DNA of 64,000 nucleotides. It comes from Ktedonospora formicarum. Its GTDB lineage: Bacteria; Chloroflexota; Ktedonobacteria; Ktedonobacterales; Ktedonobacteraceae. The DNA is taken from NCBI RefSeq assembly GCF_016587355.1, contig NZ_BNJF01000008.1, positions 62,001-126,000 of the forward strand. The letters run 5' to 3'. Positions 42,572-51,617 of this stretch are shown piece by piece; the first letter of the stretch is position 1, and each line of letters starts with the position of its first letter. A program made the translations under genes and the position numbers. The notes beneath the pieces were generated by a model, which was not told the DNA's origin, searched no databases, and saw only the letters and a list, made by a program, of their open reading frames with translations.

Positions 42572-42998
42572 ACAATCTCTTGCACTATAGAAGTTTGATG
42601 CCCATTTGGGGCTGTGTCTGCCTTGTTGTTGTCCTATCTGGATGCTATAAATATAACATGTACAGCTCCCTGCTCGCTCTCTACCTGTGAGCGCAGATGA
42701 GGAAGAGCGCAAGAATCTAGAAGCCACAAGCTCGATCCCACAACATTCCTCGCAGCGACCACCAGGACACTCCTCAGCTCTAAGCGCGACGCCTGACGAA
42801 GCAGCACATTCACAAACATCTCCTCCTTCTAAAAGGCCACAAGCCTTGAGGGAATCATATTCGCAAAGATGACCACCATCCAAAGCACGTCATTCACCCC
42901 CACAACCAGATGGGAGAGGACTGAGCGCTCAAATAACTCCCGCCATGAGCACGTCGTACTGCTAGGGCTTGCTACTCTCATCGCTCCTGGTCACAAGA
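42572..42998. other. Intergenic, no gene recognised
   Basis: A 61-codon + strand frame at 42687 is Ser/Gln/Pro-rich and lacks a ribosome binding site. Nothing else seen apart from the 3' side of the leftward hydrolase gene. Confidence 0.35.
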
Positions 42999-43934
42999 TT
43001 ATTTGAGGGGTGACGAAAAAAAGCGCGGCAGATGCTCGATTACCCAGTCTGGACGCTCTTCAGGGATAAAATGACCACACGCGGGAACGATAGCACCTTG
43101 AAGGCTTGATGCATAATCCTGTAATTGTGTAGAAAGGATGTCCTTCCAGGGGGAATGCTCTCCCCCAATGGCAAGGATCGGCATTGATAATATGGCAGCG
43201 TGTTGTTCGTTGTACTGTGCGTCAAGCTCGAAGGCGCGGTAATATTCAAAGCCTGCGTGCAGAGAAGACGGCCTGGCATAGCTCGCCGCATACACATGCC
43301 GCTCTTCATCGCTGATGGCGTCCTTCTGATAGGCATTTTGATAGAACCAGCTCAGGTAGGTAAATTCCTTGCCCGCGACCAGTTGCTCGGGAAGGTTGGA
43401 AAGGCTATGGAAGGCAAAGTGCCAGCGCGGCCACTGCTCACGCGCCCTCTCCCACTCCTTTAAGCCTGGCAGAGGATCATCCATGACCACCAGTTTTAGT
43501 ACCTCGTCCGCGAACTGGCGCGCATAGGCATACGCGACGGCCGCACCAATGTCATGCCCAACAAGATATATGTGTTTGTGTCCGAGGGTAGAGAGATGTG
43601 CGTGTATCTCGCGTGCGATGCTTGCTTTCTCGTATCCCGATGGCGACGGATCCGAGCCACCGAGTCCAGGTAGATCGATAGCGATCACATGGTACTGTGT
43701 GGCTAGGTTGGGCAGGACTTTTCTCCACACACGCCATGTTGCCGGCCAACCATGCAGGAGGACAATAATGTCACCATGACCACCTTCTACAGCATGGAGC
43801 GTCATTTCGTTGACCTTTGTGAAACGATGGACAAACCCATCAGGTAAACTCGCGGTGCTGTGCGTCATATGTGCTTGCGAAATGGAAGATACGGAATGGT
43901 CTGGATTGTTGTGATTGATGATAGGTTGCTGCAC
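42999..43934 (-). CDS. Alpha/beta hydrolase (epoxide-hydrolase / haloalkane-dehalogenase type)
   Basis: GTG 43934 is preferred because TCAGGAGATTTCTA precedes it; the 311-residue length is normal. The alpha/beta-hydrolase core shows the oxyanion motif VLLHGWPATWRVWRK and IDLPGLGGSDPSP. The nucleophile elbow is LVGHDIGAAVAYAYA, with Asp as nucleophile rather than Ser, indicating the epoxide-hydrolase/dehalogenase branch. The catalytic His is in VPACGHFIPEERPDWV. The cap domain lies at about residues 150-230. It is divergent from an ArsR-type regulator ~210 bases away, which probably represses it. The substrate cannot be assigned. Confidence 0.88.
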   Translation of the reverse strand: MQQPIINHNNPDHSVSSISQAHMTHSTASLPDGFVHRFTKVNEMTLHAVEGGHGDIIVLLHGWPATWRVWRKVLPNLATQYHVIAIDLPGLGGSDPSPSGYEKASIAREIHAHLSTLGHKHIYLVGHDIGAAVAYAYARQFADEVLKLVVMDDPLPGLKEWERAREQWPRWHFAFHSLSNLPEQLVAGKEFTYLSWFYQNAYQKDAISDEERHVYAASYARPSSLHAGFEYYRAFELDAQYNEQHAAILSMPILAIGGEHSPWKDILSTQLQDYASSLQGAIVPACGHFIPEERPDWVIEHLPRFFSSPLK

Positions 43935-44142
43935 TAGAAATCTCCTGAAAGCGGTAATTTGCAAGATGGAATAAAAGAAACCAGGGGATAGAAATTGCCT
44001 TCTCTAGAGGTAGGCATCCCTTTGAGCGTGAAGTGAGGCATGTAGGTTGCCTCCGGCGCTCTAACGGAGTATAGAGCAAAGATATTTCATGTGGCATCGA
44101 AATGTTCTTCGTATATACTTGAGAGTTGAGGAGGGAAAAGAG

Positions 44143-44829
44143 ATGCCAGGAGATGTGAATATCGCTCCTATTGCCCTGTTATTTGCGGATCAGACAAGAG
44201 CGAGCATCCTGCAAGAGCTAAGCGATGGGCAAGCCTTATCAGCGGGAGAACTAGCGCGGCGCGCGCATGTGACTCCATCAACGGCAAGTACTCACCTCGC
44301 TAAATTGATGGACGCCGGACTGCTGATCGCTGAGAAGCAGGGGAAGCATCGTTACTATCGCATCGCGGACCCCGCCATTGTGCAAGCCATTGAAGCATTG
44401 GCGGCTCTCGCGCCTGTTCGTCAGGTCCATTCTCTACGAGAAGCACAAATCGCGCAAGCGGTGCGTAGCGCGCGAATGTGCTCTACCCACCTGGCGGGCA
44501 AGCTTGGGGTTGATCTCACCCAGGCCCTTGTGAACAAAGGTGTGCTTGCCGCGTCAGAAGAGGGATATTACATGACAAGCTATGGTCAACAATGGCTGTG
44601 TGACTTTGGGATTGAGGGAGAGGCTCTTAAAAGGCGTGGTTTAGAGGTCGTTTCTCATCACATAGACTGGAGTGAACATCGTCCGCATATCGCCGGAGCA
44701 CTAGGTGCCGCCCTGGCGCAACGTCTTTTCGAGCTTCAATGGATTACACGTACACCTTTTAGCCGCGCGGTCCGCTTGACGGCAAGTGGTCAGCTCTCGC
44801 TACGGGACGAGTTTGGTATCCATATCTAA
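44143..44829 (+). CDS. ArsR-family transcriptional regulator with C-terminal extension
   Basis: ATG 44143 follows GAGGAGGGAAAAGAG. The 228-residue product starts with an ArsR winged helix: MPGDVNIAPIALLFADQTRA, ILQELSDGQALSAGELARRA, VTPSTASTHLAKLMDAGLLI, AEKQGKHRYYRIADP. The additional ~125 residues contain a single Cys (RMCSTHLAGKLGVDL) and a second helical domain ending in FGIHI. No classical metal-binding CxC box in the recognition helix is visible, so it may sense an organic ligand. Divergence from the alpha/beta-hydrolase gene suggests that gene as target. An IS6 end begins at the very next base after its stop. Confidence 0.88.
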   Translation: MPGDVNIAPIALLFADQTRASILQELSDGQALSAGELARRAHVTPSTASTHLAKLMDAGLLIAEKQGKHRYYRIADPAIVQAIEALAALAPVRQVHSLREAQIAQAVRSARMCSTHLAGKLGVDLTQALVNKGVLAASEEGYYMTSYGQQWLCDFGIEGEALKRRGLEVVSHHIDWSEHRPHIAGALGAALAQRLFELQWITRTPFSRAVRLTASGQLSLRDEFGIHI

Positions 44830-45117
44830 GGTATTGTCAACTCGGCGAGAAAACTGAACACGCTGCGAGAATGGCTTTCTGCAAACAAACAGTATTGCTC
44901 CTGCGTACAAAGGTTACCGCTTCCCACCCGAAATTATCAGTCACATTGTGTAGGTCTATTTCCGTTTCTCGCTCAATTTTCGTGATGTCGAAGCGCTTTT
45001 GGCGCAACGTGGGATCGTTGTAAGCTATGAAACGGTCCGGCAGTGGTGTTTGACGTTTGGGCAAGCCTTTGCAAATGAGCTGCGACGTCGTCGCCTGGTT
45101 GTGTTGCAAGAATTATG
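44830..45117 (+). pseudogene. IS6-type element, 5' part only
   Basis: Begins with the element end GGTATTGTCAAC at 44830. The + strand then reads YKGYRFPPEIISHIV, a TAG where the family has Trp, VYFRFSLNFRDVEALLAQRG, IVVSYETVRQWCLTFGQAFA, NELRRRRL, and breaks off into other sequence at about 45100. The catalytic part is missing. Confidence 0.8.
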
Positions 45118-45209
45118 AAGAAATCAAAATACTCATGGAGTTTTCTCCTAGTTCAATTTAGGCGAACACTCCAAGGAGCTTGGCAACCAAGGCGACCTGC
45201 CCTCTTACG

Positions 45210-46056
45210 GGTATTGTCAAGTTAATGTTTGAAGTAGCGAGAAAACGCTTGCTGAGAGAACAAGAGGAGGAGGGAACTGGAGAAAAGGCCCATTATGCAG
45301 CTGATTTTTCGATGATAACCTCCTTCCAGATCTCAAATCGTTCCTGTAGAAACGCACGATACTCTGAGGCGTTGAGATGATGCCTTCGGGGTCGGAAATG
45401 ATCGGAAATGGGGCCAAAGGCCGAGAGGAAGCGCTGAGCGTGACCAGGAGATGTGAAACGTCACATGGTTCGTTCTCGTTATCTGGTGGGCTGATGCGAA
45501 TTCTCAGCTCGATTGTTGAGGCCTTTGTGTTGTCGATGCTCGACGCTGGGCAGGATTTCCTTCTTAGCTGCAACAGAGCCGGCCAGCTTGTCAGTGATGA
45601 TGACGCGAGGCGCGTACTTGAGTCCCCTTAAGAGCTTGCAAAAGAACCTCTCGGCAGCTTGTGTGTTGCGTCGACTCTGGACCAGCATATCGAGCACGTT
45701 GCCATGTTGATCAACCGCACGCCATAGATCCTGTCTTTTGCCCTTGACCGTCAAAAAACCTCATCCAGATGCCATGTGTCTCCCGGCTTTGCACGGCGAT
45801 GTCTCAGCTCATTGGCATACAATTGGCCAAAGTTAAGGCACCACTGACGGACGGTTTCGAAGGTGAGCACAACTCCACGCTCTGCCATGAGTTCTTCGAC
45901 ATCACGGAAACTGAGCGAAAAACGAAAATACAACCACACCGTATGGCTGATGATTTCTGGCGGGAAGCGGAAACCCTTGTAATCGGGGCAAGATTCTGTG
46001 TTTTCATGAAGGTATTTTTGCATAGTGTTCAGCAGTATTGCCAAGTTGACAATACT
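45210..46056. mobile_element. IS6-type element with both ends
   Basis: The left end GGTATTGTCAAGTT (45210-45223) and right end AAGTTGACAATAC (46043-46055) are inverted repeats. The length of ~847 bp fits the family. One degraded transposase gene lies inside, on the minus strand. It lies ~90 bases from the fragment at 44830, which has the opposite orientation. Confidence 0.75.
45293..46023 (-). pseudogene. IS6-type transposase with a frameshift and two stops
   Basis: From ATG 46023: MQKYLHENTESCPDYKGFRF, SFRDVEELMAERGVVLTFET, RRAKPGDTWHLDEVF. A run of six T where seven are expected (about 45755) then shifts the frame. It continues LTVKGKRQDLWRAVDQHGNV, RVIITDKLAGSVAAKKEILP, LNNRAENSHQPTR. TAA and TGA then replace Gln/Arg-type codons before HAQRFLSAFGPISDHFRPRR and the stop at 45293. 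Clearly dead. Confidence 0.88.
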
Positions 46057-46084
46057 GCTCCGCCATAGCTGGTCCTGCTCCAAT

Positions 46085-46177
46085 TTTCCTATGCAAACGT
46101 ATGCAAGCATGCGTTTCCACCGAATTTCGTTGTTCCTGTTTCATCCGCAGGTGCCTCCAGGCCGAAGCCTTTTGGTC
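46085..46177 (-). ncRNA. Candidate guide-RNA scaffold 3' of tnpB
   Basis: Minus strand, directly after the tnpB stop: ATGAAACAGGAACAACGAAA, then the hairpin AAACGCATGC-TT-GCATACGTTT. The text GAA-[AG]-CAGGAAC recurs at the other tnpB end (28102-28160), supporting a shared functional scaffold. Boundaries are uncertain. Confidence 0.5.
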
Positions 46178-47341
46178 TTACCCCGCGTCCGCAGGCAAGT
46201 TTGCGTCTTCGTCCGAGCCAGTACCGGAGACGGCTTGATCAACGAGCCCGATCAAGCGAAGGGCTTCCCGTAACACATTCTGACCTGCGTTGTGATCTCG
46301 ATCCTGCTCAAACTGCTCATATGGACAAGCAGGATTCTGACACACAAAAAGGCGATCCTTGAGCGTCATCGCTTCCCACGTCCAACCGCACGAGTGGCAG
46401 GTCTTACTGGAAGGAAAGAAACGGCCCACCTTGATTACCACTCCCCCACGATGTGCCGCTTTTGCCTCGAGCAGCTCTCTGAGGGTGCCCAGCGAAGCAT
46501 CTGCGAACGAGCGAGCGAGACGGCGATTCTTGAGCAGTCCCCTGAGGTGGAGATCTTCCACCCCGATGATCCCGTAACTCTCTGTCAGCCTCGTCGTGAA
46601 CTTCTGCAGGACGTCCTGGCGCAGGCACGTGATACGATAATGCAGACGGGCGACCTGTCGGCACGCTTTCTCCCGATTCTTTGATCCCAGTTTTCGACGA
46701 TGCAGGCGTTTGTTTGCCTGGCGTAATTTCTTGAGGGCGGTTTTGAGGAAGGCTTGGTTCTCGACTTGCTCTCCTGTACTCAAGGTTACCAGTCGGTTCA
46801 GTCCAACATCAATCCCTACGGCAGTTCGCTTCTTCACCGAGATGCAATCAGGCATTTCGACCTGGATGGAAACAAACCACCACTGCGCTGTTTTGGTGAT
46901 CCGCGCGCCCATCACCTTGCCGTGAAAGCGCAGATTCTCAGCCATATTCACCCAGCCGAGCTTGGGCACCCAGAGGCGGTGATCCCTCAGAGCCAACTGA
47001 TCATTGGCTAGGTAGAAGCTTGGCTTACCACGTTTCTTGCTTTTGTATTTGGGAGGGCGAGCCTTGCCTGCGAAAAAGGCCGTAAAAGCTTTGCCTAGGT
47101 CCAGGAAGGGCTGATCAGAAGCGTTCTTGGTGACGTCCCAGGTCCAGGGGAAGTGCTCCCGCCTGATCTGGTTGAATTGCTTTTTGAGTTTCAAGGCAGT
47201 GGGTTTCTCCCCGGCTTCATATTGGCGGTTCCATTCGGCGAGCGCCCAATTCCACACAAAGCGAGCAACGCCTGCGGCACGAGCAAGGGAGTTGGCCTGC
47301 TCAGGTGTAGGATGCAGTCTGATTTTATGGGCGCGAATCAT
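46178..47341 (-). CDS. tnpB: TnpB RNA-guided nuclease, intact
   Basis: ATG 47341 gives 387 residues beginning MIRAHKIRLHPTPEQANSLA, the standard OrfB N-terminus. The RuvC triad is complete: Asp in AVGIDVGLNRLVTLSTGEQV, Glu in GIIGVEDLHLRGLLKNRRLA, Asp in QDRDHNAGQNVLREA. The zinc finger is KTCHSCGWTWEAMTLKDRLF with FVCQNPACPYE. The tail SGTGSDEDANLPADAG overlaps the presumed start of the guide-RNA region. TnpB proteins are programmed by the element's own 3' RNA to cut DNA next to a short adjacent motif. No tnpA is present, as in IS1341-type elements. This is the best candidate for an active nuclease here. Confidence 0.92.
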   Translation of the reverse strand: MIRAHKIRLHPTPEQANSLARAAGVARFVWNWALAEWNRQYEAGEKPTALKLKKQFNQIRREHFPWTWDVTKNASDQPFLDLGKAFTAFFAGKARPPKYKSKKRGKPSFYLANDQLALRDHRLWVPKLGWVNMAENLRFHGKVMGARITKTAQWWFVSIQVEMPDCISVKKRTAVGIDVGLNRLVTLSTGEQVENQAFLKTALKKLRQANKRLHRRKLGSKNREKACRQVARLHYRITCLRQDVLQKFTTRLTESYGIIGVEDLHLRGLLKNRRLARSFADASLGTLRELLEAKAAHRGGVVIKVGRFFPSSKTCHSCGWTWEAMTLKDRLFVCQNPACPYEQFEQDRDHNAGQNVLREALRLIGLVDQAVSGTGSDEDANLPADAG

Positions 47342-47433
47342 GTGGTTCTGCTCTTTCCCTTCCCTCATATTTGCCTGAGTATAGAGCAAATGTTCTCATC
47401 TGTCAAAAAGCCCAAAAGCGTGGCGTCTTGCCC

Positions 47434-47514
47434 ATGATTGATCCCTTTTTCCTATTTTTTCGGAAACAGTTGCTTCCTTTTTTCTGACAGATCAGCTTTC
47501 TTTTTTGCAACACA
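47434..47514 (-). repeat. Remnant of an IS6 5' end
   Basis: CCATGATTGATCCCTTTTTC ... CTGACAGATCAGCTTTCTTT and TTGCAACACAACC align with 16714-16783, the promoter and start-codon end of the IS6 element. No transposase is attached. Confidence 0.65.
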
Positions 47515-47597
47515 ACCTTTCATGCCGAACACTCTACAAAAACGGGGTAAGCCCACCTGATCTTCACCCGAAAAAGTAGAATCTCCAAAGAGAAGAG

Positions 47598-48525
47598 CTA
47601 GCTCATAGATTGTTCGTACATGAGAGGACTCATATACTGGAGCGTGGAATGTCTTCGGATTCGATTGTAAAACGTTTCAATGCAATCAAAGGTCACGCTC
47701 CTGGCTTGCGTTCGTGTCTGAAACGAATGTTCTGCGAGACACTCTCCTTTCAAGCTGTGGAAGAAGCTTTCTATCGCAGCGTTATCGTAGCAATCAGCTG
47801 TCCGACTCATACTTCCAATCATATGCGCTTCTGCTAACATCATCTGATAGCTCTTGCTCGTGTAGGTGCTACCACGGTCAGAGTGATGGAGCAACCTAAA
47901 TGGTGGGCGACGCCGGGTGATTGCCATGTGCAGTGCTTGGACAACCAGGGTGGCGTCCTGAGCGACTGACATTGACCAGCCCACGACCATGCGTGCGCAA
48001 CAGATCGAGCACGACGGCTAGGTACAACCAGCCCTCAGCAGTCCAAATGTAGGTCGTATCAGCGACCCACTTGGTGTTGGGCTGCTCGGCAGTGAAATCC
48101 CGATACAACAGATTCGGCGCCACTCGTGCCTCGGGATCGCTGTGAGTCGTGATCGTGCGATGCCCAGGACGTTTGGCAAACAACTGGTGTTCGTGCATCA
48201 ATCGAGCCACCCGTTTACGCGCACACTTCACCCCTTAATCCCGCAGCTCGGCATGTATCCGTGGGCTACCATACACCTTACGATTGGCTTGGAAAACACT
48301 TTTCACTTGCTCAGCGAGTTCGGCATCTTTCCGGCTGTGCTCGCTCGGCAGGCGCTTGCACCAGGCATAGTACCCGCTGATCGACACATCGAGCACTCGG
48401 CACAAGAGCGTGATGCAATACTCGTGCCGATGTTGCTGAATGAATTGATATCTTACGCTCTTTCGCGCGAAAAGATGCCGACTGCATTCCTCGGAAAATC
48501 TGCGTCGTCGGGGTGGAGGGCAGAA
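47598..48525 (-). pseudogene. IS3-family transposase OrfB, broken
   Basis: The minus strand reads QFIQQHRHEYCITLLCRVLD, VSISGYYAWCKRLPSEHSRK and KVYGSPRIHAELRD. TAA then replaces a Gln/Arg codon near 48234. It continues with [20 protein letters not shown] (first Asp), a frameshift near 47990, [20 protein letters not shown] (second Asp) and CYDNAAIESFFHSLKGE (Glu), ending at 47598. The DDE triad is recognisable but no product can be made. OrfA is not seen. Confidence 0.85.
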
Positions 48526-48536
48526 AACCTCTCCTC

Positions 48537-49591
48537 TCAGGCAATGTGAGCCGGGGCCAGTTCCACATTAAACCCCAGCTGCTCTAAGCGGCGAACGTAA
48601 TAGCGCTGTGTCCTTTCAGTATCGAGCTGATCGAAGTAATCTGGACCCAGTTCCTCATATGGTTTCTTCTCGCGTAAGACGTGATAGATAATGACAAGAA
48701 GGCTGTGCGCGACTGCCATCACGGCACGACGTTTCCCTTTGCGCCGTGCGAGCCGATGATATTGGGCGGCCAGATAGGTGTCAGTACGCGTAATCCCCCA
48801 GACGACTTCTGCAAGCACCGCGCGCAAGTACGGATTTCCTTTGGTGATCCCATTCTTGAGACGCTTGCCAGCACTCTGTTTGTTCCCAGGACACACCCCT
48901 GCCCAGGATGCCAGATGCTTGGCCGAGGGGAGCGGCTCATGTCTGTCCCAATTTCGGCAAGGATGATGGCAGCGGCATTCGCTTTGATGGAGGGAATGGT
49001 TTGAAGCAATTCAGCCTCCTGTGCTTGCTCGCGGAGTTGCTGCTCAATTTCGCCTTGCACCTGGGCAATGGTACCCTCAAGGAAATCAATATGGGTGAGA
49101 ATCTGTCCGATAAGAAAGCGATGATGAGGTTGAGCCAGACCAGTGAGGGCTCATTGCAACTGGGGAATCTTCTTTCGTAAAGAACCACGAGCGAGCGCTG
49201 CCAATTCTTCTGCGTCGCTTTCTCCTACCGAGAGCGCTTGAAGCATTGCTCACCCGCTTTTGCCTAACACATCGGTTACTACTGAGGCAAGTTTGATATT
49301 CGCCCCTTCGAGCAGCTTCTGGAGACGATTGACCTCTTGGGTACGCTCAGAGACTAAGGACTTGCGATACCGCGTCAAATCTCGGAGTTCCCTGATGGGT
49401 TTCGGGGGGATGAAACTGGCTTGGAGCAGACCATGGCGCAAGAGCTCTGCGAGCCACTCACTGTCCTTGATGTCTGTTTTGCGTCCAGGAACCGCCTTCA
49501 TATGTTGTGGATTGACCAAAATCACAGTTCGCCCATCTTCCAAGATGTTGTACACCGGATGCCAATACACGCCCGTGGATTCAAGGGCAAA
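48537..49591 (-). pseudogene. IS110-family recombinase, N-terminally truncated and frameshifted
   Basis: Starts within the DEDD domain at ALESTGVYWHPVYNILEDGR, with VPGRKTDIKDSEWLAELLRH (two Asp). It then breaks at about 49255, resumes with QEAELLQTIPSIKANAAAII and shifts again near 48890. It ends with CPGNKQSAGKRLKNGITKGN (Ser region) through LGFNVELAP. The first ~60 residues are replaced by unrelated sequence at 49588, where an opposite-strand transposase fragment begins. Different lineage from the IS110 copy at 26333. Confidence 0.82.
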
Positions 49592-50020
49592 CCTTATCAA
49601 AATTATATAGAAACAATATTCAATGTGCAGAGGCGTATGGCCGATTGGAGATTTGAAAACGCGCAGACATGGGAAGATCTGCTTGCTGCTCATGAGAAGT
49701 GGCACCAAGATTACAATTTTCAGCAGCATATGGCTCATGAGAAACGTGATGATGGAAGTCACAGCCCAACGGCGGTGCTGGAGTGGATCAAAGGGATGCA
49801 ACCAGCACCGGATCTGGTCTACTGCGCCTTTTCCGCTATCTGTGAGACAAGAACACTCACCAAAGCAGGCTATGCCAAATTCCGCAATTTCCTACTCTAC
49901 GGTGAGCGGGCTTTGGCAGGCCAAAAAGACGCTCATTGATATCTTCCAGGATACACTGACATTGGAGTATGGCGAGCAGCCGCTCTCGCGTTACTCGGTC
50001 GAATGGCAACCTGACTATAC
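49588..50020 (+). pseudogene. Integrase-core (rve) transposase, C-terminal fragment with frameshift
   Basis: The + strand reads GKPYQNYIETIFNVQRRMAD, TWEDLLAAHEKWHQDYNFQQ, HMAHEKRDDGSHSPTAVLEW (the last Glu-containing helix and tail of a retroviral-type integrase core). Then KFRNFLLYGERALAG appears, and after a frame change QAKKTLIDIFQDTLTLEYGE. The front is fused to an IS110 remnant at 49588. The tail loses similarity at about 50020. Confidence 0.65.
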
Positions 50021-50027
50021 TTATCAG

Positions 50028-50297
50028 TTACAGACCAGCGCGCTTCACCGCTGCGCGCCCATCCTCTTCGCTGGGGGTCAGATAGAGTCCTGTCGTCGAA
50101 AGTTGGCTAGGGCCGAGCATGCGCTGCACTTCGGGGAGTTGTGCCTCTGTTTTCAGCATACGCCGCGCCAAGATATGGCGGAGCTGATGCGGTACGGCGG
50201 TTTCTACCTGGCGAGCGCATGCACGTAACTGCTCCGCCCGTGCCAGATCGCGCTCGCGTGCGGCTGCTTCCCCAAACTGGGTGGCTGCAATGCGGGC
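50028..50297 (-). pseudogene. Tyrosine recombinase (phage-type integrase), C-terminal remnant
   Basis: Minus strand: ARIAATQFGEAAARERDLAR, then VPHQLRHILARRMLKTEAQL, PEVQRMLGPSQLSTTGLYLT, PSEEDGRAAVKRAGL, stop at 50028. HQLRH is the His-x-x-Arg box, and LSTTGLYLTPS contains the nucleophilic Tyr. The usual L-G-H has become L-G-P, and a TAG lies at the front (50298-50300). Catalytic His loss plus truncation make it inactive. Confidence 0.7.
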
Positions 50298-50362
50298 CTA
50301 GGTGCGCCATGTGCTGGCGGGCTACCCGTGTTTTGATCCTCGGATAAACCTCTCTCGCGGGC

Positions 50363-51199
50363 TCAAGAGGCCATCAACTGCTGAAGCTTTTCCAATGTGC
50401 CCGTCTGGGGGAGTGGTGTATAGATCATGACTTTGAGTTCGGGCTGAGCCGGCACCTGCAAGGTTGTGTGCTCGAACATCAGGCACCCTACCAATGGATG
50501 CTCTATCGTTTTCTGCGCATCGGCTCTCCCACGTACATTGTGATGGGGCCACCACGCCCGAAACTCAGGACTTACACGCTGCAAATCAGCGATCAAACAT
50601 TTGAACCATTCCTCATCGGCATAACGTACACTCTCAGCACGGAATTCCTCCAGCACTTGCAATGCCACTTGCTCCCAAGTGGGCTCTTTGTTGAGATGAC
50701 GGAGCGTTGGATCAGTAAAAATGCGCCAGATGACGTTATATTCATATGGAGGCGCCAACTTCGGCCGCAAAAAGATCTGCGAAGCCGTCGTATTCCAAGC
50801 GAGATAATTCCAACGACGATCGATGATGTACGCTGGAATAGGGGTAAGCGCGTCAAGCACACGACGTAACGCGGGACTTACCAGCTCATCAGATGCAGAG
50901 GTCTCGACGAGGTAGTGCTGATTGGCAAAGAAGAAAAGGTGTTGCCGTTCGTCAGGCGTGAGATGTAACGCATCGGCAATGCTCTGGAGCACCTCCCGTG
51001 ACGGGTGAACATCGCGCCCTTGCTCCAACAGGGTATACCAGGAAACGCCCACATTCGCACGCTCGGCTACCTCTTCGCGTCGCAATCCTGGGGTGCGTCG
51101 CCTTTCACCACGTATCAGCCCGACCTCTTCAGGCGAAAGGCGCAGACGCCGCGTGCGGAGAAAATCCGCGAAATCACGCCTGCGTTGTTCGTCGCTCAT
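50363..51199 (-). CDS. MmyB-type helix-turn-helix regulator
   Basis: ATG 51199 is preceded by AAGGAGCAAGAAAGCCA. Of 278 residues, ~1-95 form an Xre-like helix-turn-helix (RTPGLRREEVAERANVGVSW, YTLLEQGRDVHPSREVLQSI, ADALHLTPDERQHLF). Residues ~105-270 form the MmyB-like ligand-binding domain (PIPAYIIDRRWNYLAWNTTA, YEYNVIWRIFTDPTLRHL, EFRAWWPHHNVRGRADAQKT, IEHPLVGCLMFEHTTLQVPA), which in relatives binds a fatty-acid-like ligand. Such regulators usually sit divergent to SDR or aldo/keto-reductase genes and control them, as here (51341 remnant, 51618 SDR). Confidence 0.92.
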   Translation of the reverse strand: MSDEQRRRDFADFLRTRRLRLSPEEVGLIRGERRRTPGLRREEVAERANVGVSWYTLLEQGRDVHPSREVLQSIADALHLTPDERQHLFFFANQHYLVETSASDELVSPALRRVLDALTPIPAYIIDRRWNYLAWNTTASQIFLRPKLAPPYEYNVIWRIFTDPTLRHLNKEPTWEQVALQVLEEFRAESVRYADEEWFKCLIADLQRVSPEFRAWWPHHNVRGRADAQKTIEHPLVGCLMFEHTTLQVPAQPELKVMIYTPLPQTGTLEKLQQLMAS

Positions 51200-51340
51200 T
51201 GGCTTTCTTGCTCCTTATCCTACCAGTCTCCATCATACGATAAAGAGACTCTGGTCATCGTAGAACCTTCATGTGATACTGCTATGTGTATCACATATTG
51301 TGATGGTCGTCGTTTCGACAAGAGAAAGAGGAACAGTTCT

Positions 51341-51586
51341 ATGAGATCGCGTTCAGCGAATGACTCTCCTCATCTGTCAGCCACAGTGGCTGGAACCTTC
51401 ACCATGGCCGAGGATCTGACAGTCACGCGTATGGGGTATGGCGCGATGCAGGATGCCATTGATGTTGTGAATCTGCACGTCGGTGGGCTTACCAATCCCA
51501 CCCCTGGTTCGATTGCTGAACCATTCACTTTGTCATCATACAGCACCAGCCCCTGGCTTACAAGGGCTGAAGGACCCCAGTGCTAG
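51341..51586 (+). pseudogene. Aldo/keto reductase with a large internal deletion
   Basis: ATG 51341 behind AGAGAAAGAGGAACAG. The first 34 residues (AGTFTMAEDLTVTRMGYGAM) are the N-terminus of an aldo/keto reductase. They are then joined directly to AIDVVNLHVGGLTNPTPGSI, which in full-length relatives lies about 90 residues later. The frame ends at TAG 51584-51586. The catalytic Tyr/Lys/His region is missing. Together with the SDR it was probably the original target operon of the divergent MmyB-type regulator. Confidence 0.75.
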
Positions 51587-51617
51587 CAAACATTGTCAAA
51601 AGTTAAAAGGAAATCAC

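Noticed and set aside
2159-45117. TAG codons at conserved Tyr or Trp positions in several transposases (2534, 16685-16690 region, 13258 region, 44957 region), suggesting amber recoding.
   Set aside because: TGA and TAA stops and frameshifts occur in the same class of genes, the intact host genes use ordinary stops, and no suppressor tRNA was seen. Ordinary pseudogene decay explains it.
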